Shown here: positions 7,447-14,874 of the stretch, piece by piece
How the letters are laid out: each line of letters opens with the position of its first letter
Position numbering within the stretch: the first letter of the stretch is position 1
DNA from: an uncultured Bacilli bacterium
GTDB lineage: Bacteria > Bacillota_I > Bacilli_A > RF39 > UBA660
Assembly (NCBI GenBank): GCA_934089275.1
Contig: CAKOJJ010000023.1
Location: 1-17,850 of the forward strand
DNA length: 17,850 nt
Reading direction: 5' to 3'
Position numbers and translations under genes: made by a program
The notes under the pieces: generated by a model
Told to the model about the DNA's origin: nothing
The model's database searches: none
What the model saw: only the letters and a program-made list of their open reading frames with translations

Positions 7447-7455
7447 TGCTATAAT
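7447..7455 (+). promoter_or_regulatory. Extended -10 promoter of the two-gene hypothetical operon
   Basis: TGCTATAAT, an extended -10 with only a T-run where the -35 should be. The predicted start near 7462 leaves a leader of about 15 nt containing the AGAGGG ribosome site at 7467-7472. Confidence 0.55.
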
Positions 7456-7477
7456 AATAATAGAATAGAGGGTAATT

Positions 7478-8005
7478 ATGAAGTATGATGATTTAGTTAA
7501 TATTTTATATCAAGATAATCTTAATTGGGTCTACTCAGTTATTACGACTCTAGATAAAGAAAGAATTGATAAGAAAGAAAAATATATAAACGATCCTTAT
7601 CAATTTAATAATTTCTTAGTATTAGGTTTTTATTTTATGAATTTATATATTATAAGCAATTTAAAAGAGTATAGAAGTCTTGATGCAACTCAACTTCTTA
7701 CAACAGTTGTTTTTTCAGCTAGTACTTATAATAAAGAAAAATTGATGTCTGTTTATAAAAGAGATATTGATTTAAAAAAAATAGTTGAGCAATACAATTC
7801 TTTAGTTAGAAAGACAAAAGAATATGCTCCAACTGATGGTTTGAAAGCTCGAATAGTTGCTGTAGATGAAATATATAGAAGAATATATGATGTAGTAAAT
7901 AAAAAACAATTTAATGCTTTTATAAAAGTAATAATGTCTAGCTTTTTTTCTTATGAAAAAAGAATTGATCAAAGTTTAAAAGAATATATAAAACATGTTG
8001 AATAG
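7478..8005 (+). CDS. Uncharacterised helical protein, 175 aa
   Basis: I do not recognise this protein. It starts at an ATG 5 nt after AGAGGG. No signal peptide or certain transmembrane helix is seen, although about residues 45-62 (FLVLGFYFMNLYIISNL) are strongly hydrophobic and aromatic and could be a buried or membrane-associated helix. The remainder is rich in Lys, Asp, Tyr and Ile with no cysteine or histidine cluster and no obvious nucleotide-binding motif, so it looks all-helical. It is the first gene of a short operon, with the second gene 12 nt downstream, between ileS and the convergent rpsD. Codon use matches the neighbours, so it appears to be a resident gene rather than a recent arrival. 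Confidence 0.75.
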   Translation: MKYDDLVNILYQDNLNWVYSVITTLDKERIDKKEKYINDPYQFNNFLVLGFYFMNLYIISNLKEYRSLDATQLLTTVVFSASTYNKEKLMSVYKRDIDLKKIVEQYNSLVRKTKEYAPTDGLKARIVAVDEIYRRIYDVVNKKQFNAFIKVIMSSFFSYEKRIDQSLKEYIKHVE

Positions 8006-8017
8006 GAGGTAATAATC

Positions 8018-8473
8018 GTGGTAAGTGAAGAAAAGATTAAGCAAGTAATAAGTGCGATAAAAGAAAATGGTCTAAGATCTTTTAATGATGAATCTCTTGC
8101 TAAATTGCTATCGATATTAACTCCAGAAGAATTTGAAATATTTTTAGATAAATCATATTATGAACTTGGTGGTGTAAGTGCAGTTGTTAGAATAAATTCT
8201 ATACGAGCATATGTAAGTTACTTGGTTAGTAATGATTTAAATAGAATTTATAATTCGGATATCTATAAAATGTTTTTAGAATCATTAAAGAGAAATGAAT
8301 ATTATGCTTATTTTAAATCTTTAACAGTAGAAGAACTTGCTAGTTTGAAAAGGTATTTAACTTATAATTATTCTAAAAGTGAAAAAACAGCTAAAGGTGC
8401 AACAAAAAAAGTAATAAATATGATTACTAAAGAAATTCGTTTAAGAGAGCAAAATAAAAACTTGGTTTTTTAA
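8018..8473 (+). CDS. Uncharacterised small protein, 151 aa, GTG start
   Basis: Unrecognised. The GTG start at 8018 is supported by a full AGGAGGT (8004-8010) 7 nt upstream, the strongest ribosome site in the window. The product is soluble and probably all-helical: an N-terminal part that repeats an L-T-P-E-E-F / L-T-V-E-E-L pattern (helix-start motifs around residues 34 and 102), many Tyr and Ser, and a basic C-terminal helix (KKVINMITKEIRLREQNK). No catalytic or metal motif is seen. The basic tail could bind nucleic acid, but that is speculation. It is probably translated from the same mRNA as the 175-aa protein before it. Its TAA stop (8471-8473) lies inside the terminator hairpin. Confidence 0.78.
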   Translation: MVSEEKIKQVISAIKENGLRSFNDESLAKLLSILTPEEFEIFLDKSYYELGGVSAVVRINSIRAYVSYLVSNDLNRIYNSDIYKMFLESLKRNEYYAYFKSLTVEELASLKRYLTYNYSKSEKTAKGATKKVINMITKEIRLREQNKNLVF

Positions 8474-8489
8474 CCAAGTTTTATTTTTT
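8457..8489. terminator. Bidirectional terminator between convergent genes
   Basis: An 11-bp perfect stem (8457-8467 with 8472-8482) with a 4-nt loop. A T-rich tract follows on the plus strand (8483-8489), and a T-rich tract also follows on the minus strand (8457 downward). It serves both the hypothetical operon and rpsD. Confidence 0.85.
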
Positions 8490-9092
8490 CTATCTGTTGT
8501 AGAATTCGACTACTAATGATTCATTAATATCAGCTGATAATTCAGTTCTTTCAGGATATCTAACATAAGTACCTGTAAGTTTTTTATTATCGAATTCAAC
8601 ATATGCAGGTGTTTTTACACCAGCTTCTAAAGAAGCTTTGATTGCTGGATGTTCAAGTGAATTTTCTTTAACACTTATAACATCACCAGGTTTACATGAA
8701 TATGAAGGAATATCAACTTTTGAACCATTAACTAAGATATGTCCATGATTTACAAGTTGTCTTGCACCACGTCTAGTAGTTGAAAGACCCATTCTATATA
8801 CTAAGTTATCTAATCTAGATTCTAGTAATTTTAAGAAGTTTTCACCATGAACACCTTTTAATTTAGAAGCTCTATCAAATAATCTTCTAAATTGTTTTTC
8901 ATTTAAACCATACATAAATCTGATTTTTTGTTTTTCTTGTAATTGGATACCATATTCACTAATCTTTTTTCTTCTTCCTGCACCATGTTGTCCTGGAGCA
9001 TAAGGTCTTTTAGCTAAATCTTTTCCATTTTCTAATGTAGAAAAACCATATCTTCTAGATTTTTTGTATGCTGGACCAGTATATCTTGCCAT
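8490..9092 (-). CDS. rpsD: 30S ribosomal protein S4
   Basis: Primary 16S rRNA-binding protein that nucleates 30S body assembly and contributes to decoding fidelity. In Bacillota it also represses its own synthesis through the mRNA leader. It begins MARYTGPAYKKSRRYG, followed by the K-R-P-Y-A-P-G-Q-H-G segment. The S4 RNA-binding domain occupies about residues 90-150 (L-E-S-R-L-D-N-L-V-Y-R-M-G, then the R-R-G-A-R-Q-L-V-N-H-G-H-I block). The N-terminal zinc-cysteine set of some S4 paralogues is absent, so this is the C-minus form. Length 200 aa is standard. AAGGAG (9105-9100) is 7 nt before the ATG. It stands alone, convergent with the gene before it and divergent from the GH31 gene. Confidence 0.98.
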   Translation of the reverse strand: MARYTGPAYKKSRRYGFSTLENGKDLAKRPYAPGQHGAGRRKKISEYGIQLQEKQKIRFMYGLNEKQFRRLFDRASKLKGVHGENFLKLLESRLDNLVYRMGLSTTRRGARQLVNHGHILVNGSKVDIPSYSCKPGDVISVKENSLEHPAIKASLEAGVKTPAYVEFDNKKLTGTYVRYPERTELSADINESLVVEFYNR

Positions 9093-9246
9093 AATTTTTC
9101 TCCTTTCTTATATTTACTATAGTAAAGGACTATTTAACTTATTTAGTAGGGAGTTTAACTTTCTTTCCCTTAGGCAGTTTAAGTTACTAGATTTTTATTC
9201 TTAAACACATTACTAAATTTTGTTAAATGACTGCCAATCACTACGC
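9093..9246 (-). promoter_or_regulatory. Structured rpsD leader, probable S4 autoregulatory element
   Basis: About 154 nt separate the predicted transcription start from the ATG, far longer than other leaders in the window apart from the T-box. Pairing seen on the minus strand: GGCAGT/ACTGCC (9235-9230 with 9178-9173), AGGGA/TCCCT (9170-9166 with 9152-9148), and a palindrome TTTACTATAGTAAA (9113-9126) just before the ribosome site. Autogenous control of rpsD by S4 at its leader is known in B. subtilis. That this leader does the same is inferred from position and folding only. Confidence 0.55.
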
Positions 9247-9252
9247 ATTAGT

Positions 9253-9281
9253 AATATACACTAAATATATGCAAAAGTCAA
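9253..9281 (-). promoter_or_regulatory. rpsD promoter
   Basis: TTGACT (9281-9276), 17 nt, TATATT (9258-9253) on the minus strand, giving a start near 9246. Confidence 0.75.
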
Positions 9282-9357
9282 TTAAATACTACTTTTTTTT
9301 AAGTATCAATTATGATAAAATTGATTATAGAATAGGGTATGGATGGGATGATGCTGA

Positions 9358-11763
9358 GTGAGTGAACTAAAAGAACATTTTAAAATGAATTATGATATAC
9401 TACCAAATGTATCAAATGTAATAAAAGGAAATAAGTATCGTATTACAGTACTTTCAGAAATTCTAGTTCGTCTTGAATATTCAGAAACTGGTACTTTTGA
9501 AGATCGTCCAACTGAATTTGCAATAAATAGAAAATTTAATCCTGTTAAATTTGAAAAAAATGAAGATAATAAATATTTAACAATTAAAACTAAATATTTT
9601 ACTTTAACTTATCAAAAAGAAATGCCTTTTTTTGGTTCAAAAGTTAGTCCTGATCAATATTTAAGAGTTAATTTAAATAATACAGATAAATATTGGTATC
9701 CACTTCATCCGGAGGTTAGAAACTTTTTAGGTACTGCTTATTCTTTGGATGGAAGTGATGGACAAGCAAAATTAACTAAAGGATTATACTCAACGGATGG
9801 ATTTGTTTCTATCAATGATTCAGATAGTTTAATATTTAATGAGGATGGATCTTTAGGTAAAAGAACTGATAAACGTGTTGATATTTATCTTTTTATGTAT
9901 AAACGTGATTTTGGTGCATGTTTAAAAGATTATTTTACATTAACTGGATATCCACCTTTAATTCCAAGATATTCTTTAGGAGTTTGGTGGAATAGAAATA
10001 CGGACTATACTTCTAAAGATTTAGAAAAGTTAGTATTTAATTTTAATAAACATGAAATTCCGCTTTCAATAATTATGCTTTCTGATAAATGGCATAGACA
10101 AAATGATAAAATGAAATCAGGATTTACTTTTGATGAAAAACTATTTAAAAGGCCAAAAAGAATGGCGGATTATTTACATAGTAAAAACGTTAGATTAGCT
10201 GTAAAAGTAAATCCAGTTGAAGGTATAAGTGATAAAGAAGACTATTTTCCAGCTTATATTAAAGGTGCTGGAATAGAGGGTACTGGTGTAGTTCCATTTA
10301 ATGTATTTAATAAAGACGAATTAAACTCATATTTTGATAATTTAATACATCCACTTATGAACTATGGAGTTGATTTCTTTTGTATAGATTATAATAATAT
10401 AAGAGATTTAACCACATTAAGAGCCTTGACTCATTATCATTTTGATGATTTTAAACAACTTGTAAATCGTAGAGGAATTGTTTTAGCAAGAAATGCTTTA
10501 GTTGCTTCTCATAGATATCCAATTCATTACACTGGTGAAACTCTTGTTTCTTGGAAAAATTTAGAAATGCTTCCATCATTCAATAGCACGGCAGCTAATG
10601 TTGGTTTATCTTGGATTTCAAATGATATTGGTGGATATACTGGTGGAATGGAAGATGGAGAACTTTATGCAAGATTTGTTCAATTTGGATGCTTTTCTCC
10701 AATATTACGTATATCATGTGATCAAGGAAAGTATTTTAAAAGAGAACCTTGGGTTTGGGATATCAAAACTCAATCAGTTGTTTCCGAATATTTAAGATTA
10801 AGACACGCTTTAATTCCATATCTTTATAGTGAAGCTTATAGATATTCAAGAGTAGGTTTACCACTTATTCAACCGATATATTATAGATATCCAGAAATAT
10901 ATGATGAACCATTATATAAAAATGAATATTATTTTGGATCTAATCTATTTGTTGCTCCTATAACAAGTAAGATGGATACTTTAATGGATCGTACGGTTTT
11001 ACAATTGTTTTTACCAGATGGAATTTGGTATGACTTTATAAATGGTAAAAGATATGTTGGAGGAAAACGCTATACAACATTTTATAAAGAGGAAGATTAT
11101 CCTGTTTTTGCTAAAGCAGGTACAATTATTCCTTTAGCTATTTTGGATGAAAATGACCTTAATGACACAAATCCACCAAAAAATATGGAAATTCAAATAT
11201 TTCCTGGAGCATCAAGCAACTATGAAATGTATGAAGATGATGGACTTTCTTCATTGTATGAACAAGGTTTTTATCTTTTAACTAGTATAGATTATACATA
11301 CCAAGCAAATAACTTTACGGTTATTATTAGACCAGTTGCTGGTAAGAGTGGAATAATAACTGATATGCGTTCTTATAAGATACGTTTTAGAAATACAAAA
11401 GAACCTGAAGAAGTTTCTATTCATTGTGGAGAAGAAACGATAAATACATATAATTCATATATTGATGATTCAGATTACGTAATTGAGTTGCCACCACTTT
11501 CAACACTTAAGCAAATAACAATTAATTGTAAGGGTAATGATATTGAAATAGATGCTTTAAGACTTATTAATGATGATATTGATTCTATTTTAAGTGATTT
11601 ACCAATAGAAACTAAAATAAAAGATATGATTGGAGAAATACTATTTAGTAATCTTGACGTTAAACAAAAGAGAATCCGAATTAGAAAATTAAGAAAATAT
11701 AAATTAAATCAAAGATATATTAATTTATTCTTAAAATTACTTGAATATACTGCAGAAGTGTAA
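9358..11763 (+). CDS. Glycoside hydrolase family 31 (alpha-glucosidase/xylosidase-like)
   Basis: Retaining glycosidase that would release terminal alpha-linked sugars from oligosaccharides. There is no signal peptide, so it acts in the cytoplasm; the substrate is not predictable. Length 801 aa. The N-terminal beta domain (R-L-E-Y-S then F-E-D-R-P-T) is followed by the GH31 barrel: W-W-N-R-N-T-D-Y, nucleophile Asp344 in C-I-D-Y-N-N, the W-I-S-N-D-I-G-G-Y-T-G-G block, and F-S-P-I-L-R with R-E-P-W. The acid/base position, usually Asp in (S/T)-G-D, is Glu394 here (Y-T-G-E-T). C-terminal beta domains precede a charged helical tail of about 75 residues. Start: GTG at 9358 is the first possible codon after an in-frame TGA at 9355. 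It has a weak ribosome site and lies on a duplicated AGTG (see findings); the next ATG is codon 10. Single-gene unit with its own terminator. Confidence 0.9.
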   Translation: MSELKEHFKMNYDILPNVSNVIKGNKYRITVLSEILVRLEYSETGTFEDRPTEFAINRKFNPVKFEKNEDNKYLTIKTKYFTLTYQKEMPFFGSKVSPDQYLRVNLNNTDKYWYPLHPEVRNFLGTAYSLDGSDGQAKLTKGLYSTDGFVSINDSDSLIFNEDGSLGKRTDKRVDIYLFMYKRDFGACLKDYFTLTGYPPLIPRYSLGVWWNRNTDYTSKDLEKLVFNFNKHEIPLSIIMLSDKWHRQNDKMKSGFTFDEKLFKRPKRMADYLHSKNVRLAVKVNPVEGISDKEDYFPAYIKGAGIEGTGVVPFNVFNKDELNSYFDNLIHPLMNYGVDFFCIDYNNIRDLTTLRALTHYHFDDFKQLVNRRGIVLARNALVASHRYPIHYTGETLVSWKNLEMLPSFNSTAANVGLSWISNDIGGYTGGMEDGELYARFVQFGCFSPILRISCDQGKYFKREPWVWDIKTQSVVSEYLRLRHALIPYLYSEAYRYSRVGLPLIQPIYYRYPEIYDEPLYKNEYYFGSNLFVAPITSKMDTLMDRTVLQLFLPDGIWYDFINGKRYVGGKRYTTFYKEEDYPVFAKAGTIIPLAILDENDLNDTNPPKNMEIQIFPGASSNYEMYEDDGLSSLYEQGFYLLTSIDYTYQANNFTVIIRPVAGKSGIITDMRSYKIRFRNTKEPEEVSIHCGEETINTYNSYIDDSDYVIELPPLSTLKQITINCKGNDIEIDALRLINDDIDSILSDLPIETKIKDMIGEILFSNLDVKQKRIRIRKLRKYKLNQRYINLFLKLLEYTAEV

Positions 11764-11778
11764 TGCTTCTGTTTTTTT
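11753..11778 (+). terminator. Terminator after the GH31 gene
   Basis: CAGAAG (11753-11758) pairs with CTTCTG (11766-11771), followed by seven T. The stop codon TAA is inside the loop. Confidence 0.75.
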
Positions 11779-11835
11779 ATAATTTCATCTTTTATAGGTG
11801 TTCAAATAATTAATCTTTTATTTTTAAAACCTTGA

Positions 11836-11844
11836 TGTTATAAT
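11836..11844 (+). promoter_or_regulatory. Extended -10 promoter of the UDP-sugar dehydrogenase gene
   Basis: TGTTATAAT, extended -10, with TTTTAT at the -35 position. It lies 18 nt before the ATG. Confidence 0.55.
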
Positions 11845-11862
11845 TTTGTTAAGGTGATAGAT

Positions 11863-13032
11863 ATGAAAATAGCAGTAGCAGGATGTGGATACGTTGGTTT
11901 ATCTTTATCAACTTTATTAAGTCAAAAGCATGAAGTTGTTGCACTTGATATTGATGAAAAAAGAGTTGATAAAATTAATGCAAGAAAATGTCCAATAAAA
12001 GATAAAATGATAGAAGAGTATTTTAAAGATAAGGAATTAAATTTAAAAGCAACAACGAATGCCGAAGAAGCAATACAAGATGCTGACTTTGTAATAGTAA
12101 GTACACCAACCAATTATGATGATGTAACAAACTATTTTGATACTTCAGCAGTAGAAGACATTATTGTAAAAACAATTGAGTTTGGTAATCAAGATACAAC
12201 AATTGTAGTAAAATCAACAATCCCTGTAGGTTTTATAGATCATATGAAAGAGAAATACAATATTGATGATATTTTCTTTTCGCCAGAGTTTTTAAGAGAA
12301 GGACATGCTTTAGAGGATAATTTATATCCATCAAGAATTATCGTTGGAAGTAAAAGTAAGAAAGCAAAAATATTTGCAGAGCTTTTAAGAGAAGTGTCTT
12401 TAAAAGAAGATGTTCAAGTATTATGTATGGGTGGAAGAGAAGCAGAAGCAGTTAAATTATTTGCTAATACATATCTTGCTTTGAGAGTATCATTTTTCAA
12501 TGAACTTGATACATATGCTGATGTAAAAGGATTAAAAACAAAAGATATAATTGATGGGGTATGTTTAGATCCAAGAATTGGAGATCATTATAATAATCCA
12601 TCATTTGGATATGGTGGTTATTGTTTACCAAAAGATACTAAACAATTACTTGCTAATTATGAAGATATTCCTGAAAATTTAATAGGAGCAATAATAAAAT
12701 CTAATGATACAAGAAAGAAATATATAAGTGATTCAATAAAGAAAAAGAAACCACTTGTTGTAGGAGCCTATCGTTTAACAATGAAAGCTGGTTCGGATAA
12801 TTTTAGAACTTCTGCTATTAAAGACGTTATTGAATCAATTAAAAATGATGGAATTAAAGTTGTAATATATGAACCAACAGTAGATGAAGAAATGATTCTT
12901 GACTGTCCAGTTATCAAAGATTTAAAAAAATTTAAAAAGATGAGTGATATTATATTAGTTAATCGACTTGAAGATGAATTAATGGATTCTCTTGATAAAG
13001 TTTATACAAGAGATGTTTACAGTAATAATTAG
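11863..13032 (+). CDS. UDP-glucose 6-dehydrogenase family protein
   Basis: Oxidises the C6 hydroxyl of a UDP-sugar to a carboxylate using two NAD+, most likely UDP-glucose to UDP-glucuronate for surface polysaccharide. UDP-ManNAc or another UDP-HexNAc as substrate is not excluded. Rossmann start M-K-I-A-V-A-G-C-G-Y-V-G-L at residues 1-13, V-S-T-P-T-N near 83, the K-S-T-I-P-V-G loop, and S-P-E-F-L-R-E-G. The catalytic cysteine is Cys254 in F-G-Y-G-G-Y-C-L-P-K-D-T. A C-terminal UDP-binding domain follows. 389 aa, in the normal range. The frame opens at GTG 11854, but this is part of the AAGGTGATAG ribosome site; the ATG at 11863 is the proper start. No glycosyltransferase or polymerase gene is adjacent, so partners must be elsewhere. 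Confidence 0.93.
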   Translation: MKIAVAGCGYVGLSLSTLLSQKHEVVALDIDEKRVDKINARKCPIKDKMIEEYFKDKELNLKATTNAEEAIQDADFVIVSTPTNYDDVTNYFDTSAVEDIIVKTIEFGNQDTTIVVKSTIPVGFIDHMKEKYNIDDIFFSPEFLREGHALEDNLYPSRIIVGSKSKKAKIFAELLREVSLKEDVQVLCMGGREAEAVKLFANTYLALRVSFFNELDTYADVKGLKTKDIIDGVCLDPRIGDHYNNPSFGYGGYCLPKDTKQLLANYEDIPENLIGAIIKSNDTRKKYISDSIKKKKPLVVGAYRLTMKAGSDNFRTSAIKDVIESIKNDGIKVVIYEPTVDEEMILDCPVIKDLKKFKKMSDIILVNRLEDELMDSLDKVYTRDVYSNN

Positions 13033-13058
13033 AAATCTGCAATACGCAGATTTTTTTT
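13033..13058 (+). terminator. Terminator after the UDP-sugar dehydrogenase
   Basis: AAATCTGC (13033-13040) pairs with GCAGATTT (13046-13053) around AATAC, with T to 13058. It begins immediately after the stop codon. Confidence 0.88.
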
Positions 13059-13119
13059 GCTCTAATTTTTTAAAGATAAAGATATTTTAAGTAAACTTTA
13101 CACATAATAAAATTTAAAA

Positions 13120-13149
13120 ACGACATAAGTAGCGGATGTGTAGTATAAT
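13120..13149 (+). promoter_or_regulatory. Probable promoter of the surface-protein gene
   Basis: TATAAT at 13144-13149 with ACGACA 18 nt upstream (13120-13125; GACA matches the -35). Its start near 13156 would give a 90-nt leader containing the attenuator-like fold at 13164-13218. A second TATAAT at 13220-13225 is just upstream of the gene but has no -35 and would leave about 15 nt of leader. Confidence 0.5.
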
Positions 13150-13163
13150 AACTTTATACAGTA

Positions 13164-13218
13164 GAGGATTTGGCAATAAAATTTTTTATCCTTCAAAATG
13201 TTTTATGATGAAGGTTTT
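13164..13218 (+). promoter_or_regulatory. Attenuator-like hairpin pair in the surface-protein leader
   Basis: CCTTCA (13190-13195) can pair with TGAAGG (13209-13214), followed by TTTT, like a weak terminator. The same CCTT can pair upstream instead: GAGGAT (13164-13169) with ATCCTT (13188-13193). The two folds exclude each other. No known riboswitch motif was recognised. Confidence 0.35.
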
Positions 13219-13245
13219 ATATAATGGTAGAAAGTAGGTAAAAAT

Positions 13246-14775
13246 ATGAAAAAGAAGAGTATGCTTATAGTAGCAATATTACTAATGTCTATTGGATTTG
13301 CAGCAGTATCAACAACATTAGTAATAAATGGAAGTACTAAAGTAAGCGAAAATGAAGAAGATTTTTCAGTAATCTTCACGGCTGCAAGTATAGATGGAAA
13401 GGATGTATACTCAACAGTAATAGATGATACAAAGAAAATAATAACATTTGAAACATCAGAACTAAAGACACTTAATCAAACAAGTATACTAACATATGAA
13501 GTAACAAATAATTCAAGTAACTATGATGCAGAAGTAAAAGTAACATGTGTACCAAAGGACGGAACAACAGCAAAATACACAAGCATCAAAAACAAACTAG
13601 ATAATGATGCAACAGTAGTAAAAGCAAAAGAAACGCTAAATGGAGCATTAACAGTAACACTAGATAAAACATCAACAGAAGAAGTAAGTGAAGAATATAC
13701 ATGTAAGTTAGAATTTAATGCAGTAGAAAGAGAGACATTAGGCGTTAAACCAATAAACTTATATAATATGATAAGGGATAATGCTGATACAACAACAGTA
13801 ATTGATTATAAAATACAATCAGGAGTAAGTGGAACAAATGGAATATATACAACAACTGCTACAGAAGGAAGTGATCCAGTATACTTTTTTAGAGGAGCAG
13901 CTGACAAAATAAATAATAATATCATATTTAATAACATGTGTTGGAAAATAATAAGAACAACAGAAACAGGTGGAGTAAAAATAATATATAATGGAACCCC
14001 AACAGATGGTAAATGCGAAATTCAAACTGGAGAAGAAACTCAAATAGGAACAAGTTTATTCAATATGGAAGCAGAAAACTCAAAATCTGCAAAGGACAAT
14101 GCATATGTAGGATATATGTATGGAACGGCAGGAAGTTCAACTTACGAAGCAACACATGCTAATACAAATGATTCAACAATAAAAACATACATAGATAATT
14201 GGTATACAAATAATTTTAATGCAATGACTGCATCAAAATTAGAAGATACAGTATTTTGTAATGATCGAAGTACAAAAACATATGATGCGAATACAATAGG
14301 AGATACAATATATTCTTCTTATGGAGATTTAGGATATGGAAAAAATGCAACATTGTATAGTGCAGCACATAGGTCAGGAGATCTTTCGACTAATCCAAAT
14401 CCAAGTCTAGTATGTCAAAATAACAATGATAAATTTACAGTCGACAGTAAAAATGGAAATGGAAAACTAACAAATCCAGTAGGTTTAATAACAATCGACG
14501 AGGTTGTACTTGCAGGATTTAATACACATTATTCTAACAAAAATGGCTATTATAACAGTACAAATTATTTAAATACTGAAACAGTTTATTGGACACTATC
14601 ACCTCAGTTTATGTTTCAAGGTGGTGATGCTTATGTTGGTATCGTCTATTCTCTTGGAGTAAATGGTACTATGGCAGTATATAATAATTTTGGTGTTCGA
14701 CCTGTAGTTTCATTAGTAAGTGGCACACTAGTAACAGGAGAAGGAACAAGTACAAAACCATATGTAGTACAATAA
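13246..14775 (+). CDS. Secreted surface protein of unknown function
   Basis: Function unknown. The start is an ATG 6 nt after GTAGG. The N-terminus (KKK then a hydrophobic stretch, about residues 5-27) looks like a signal peptide or uncleaved anchor. Residues about 35-165 form a beta-rich region with a V-T-N-N-S-S repeat-type motif and two cysteines (V-T-C-V-P, Y-T-C-K-L). The rest holds a domain with N-M-C-W-K-I-I-R-T-T-E, G-V-K-I-I-Y-N-G, G-K-C, F-C-N-D-R, V-C-Q-N, then Y-W-T-L-S-P and G-V-R-P-V-V-S-L near the end. The W-x-L-S-P ... R-P-V-V-S-L pattern recalls DUF6273-like or lectin-like domains of gut Bacillota surface proteins; that is a resemblance, not a proof. Cysteines come in likely disulfide pairs, fitting export. 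Asn, Thr and A-ending codons are far more common than in neighbours, except in a patch near 14580-14715. 509 aa, no LPXTG or C-terminal anchor. Confidence 0.82.
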   Translation: MKKKSMLIVAILLMSIGFAAVSTTLVINGSTKVSENEEDFSVIFTAASIDGKDVYSTVIDDTKKIITFETSELKTLNQTSILTYEVTNNSSNYDAEVKVTCVPKDGTTAKYTSIKNKLDNDATVVKAKETLNGALTVTLDKTSTEEVSEEYTCKLEFNAVERETLGVKPINLYNMIRDNADTTTVIDYKIQSGVSGTNGIYTTTATEGSDPVYFFRGAADKINNNIIFNNMCWKIIRTTETGGVKIIYNGTPTDGKCEIQTGEETQIGTSLFNMEAENSKSAKDNAYVGYMYGTAGSSTYEATHANTNDSTIKTYIDNWYTNNFNAMTASKLEDTVFCNDRSTKTYDANTIGDTIYSSYGDLGYGKNATLYSAAHRSGDLSTNPNPSLVCQNNNDKFTVDSKNGNGKLTNPVGLITIDEVVLAGFNTHYSNKNGYYNSTNYLNTETVYWTLSPQFMFQGGDAYVGIVYSLGVNGTMAVYNNFGVRPVVSLVSGTLVTGEGTSTKPYVVQ

Positions 14776-14784
14776 CAATTAATT

Positions 14785-14808
14785 AGATAACTTTGGTTAT
14801 CTTTTTTT
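14785..14808 (+). terminator. Terminator after the surface-protein gene
   Basis: AGATAAC (14785-14791) pairs with GTTATCT (14796-14802) around TTTG, then T to 14808. Confidence 0.8.
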
Positions 14809-14840
14809 ATCTTAAAATTATAGAATATATTATTTCTTTA

Positions 14841-14849
14841 TGTTATAAT
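14841..14849 (+). promoter_or_regulatory. Extended -10 promoter of ezrA-cysteine desulfurase
   Basis: TGTTATAAT, extended -10 without a good -35. Ribosome site AGGAG follows at 14861-14865. Confidence 0.55.
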
Positions 14850-14874
14850 TAATTAAGAATAGGAGTATGAGTGT

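Noticed and set aside
13246..14775. Diversity-generating retroelement target gene
   Set aside because: A lectin-like C-terminus was considered, but there is no reverse transcriptase or template repeat in the window.
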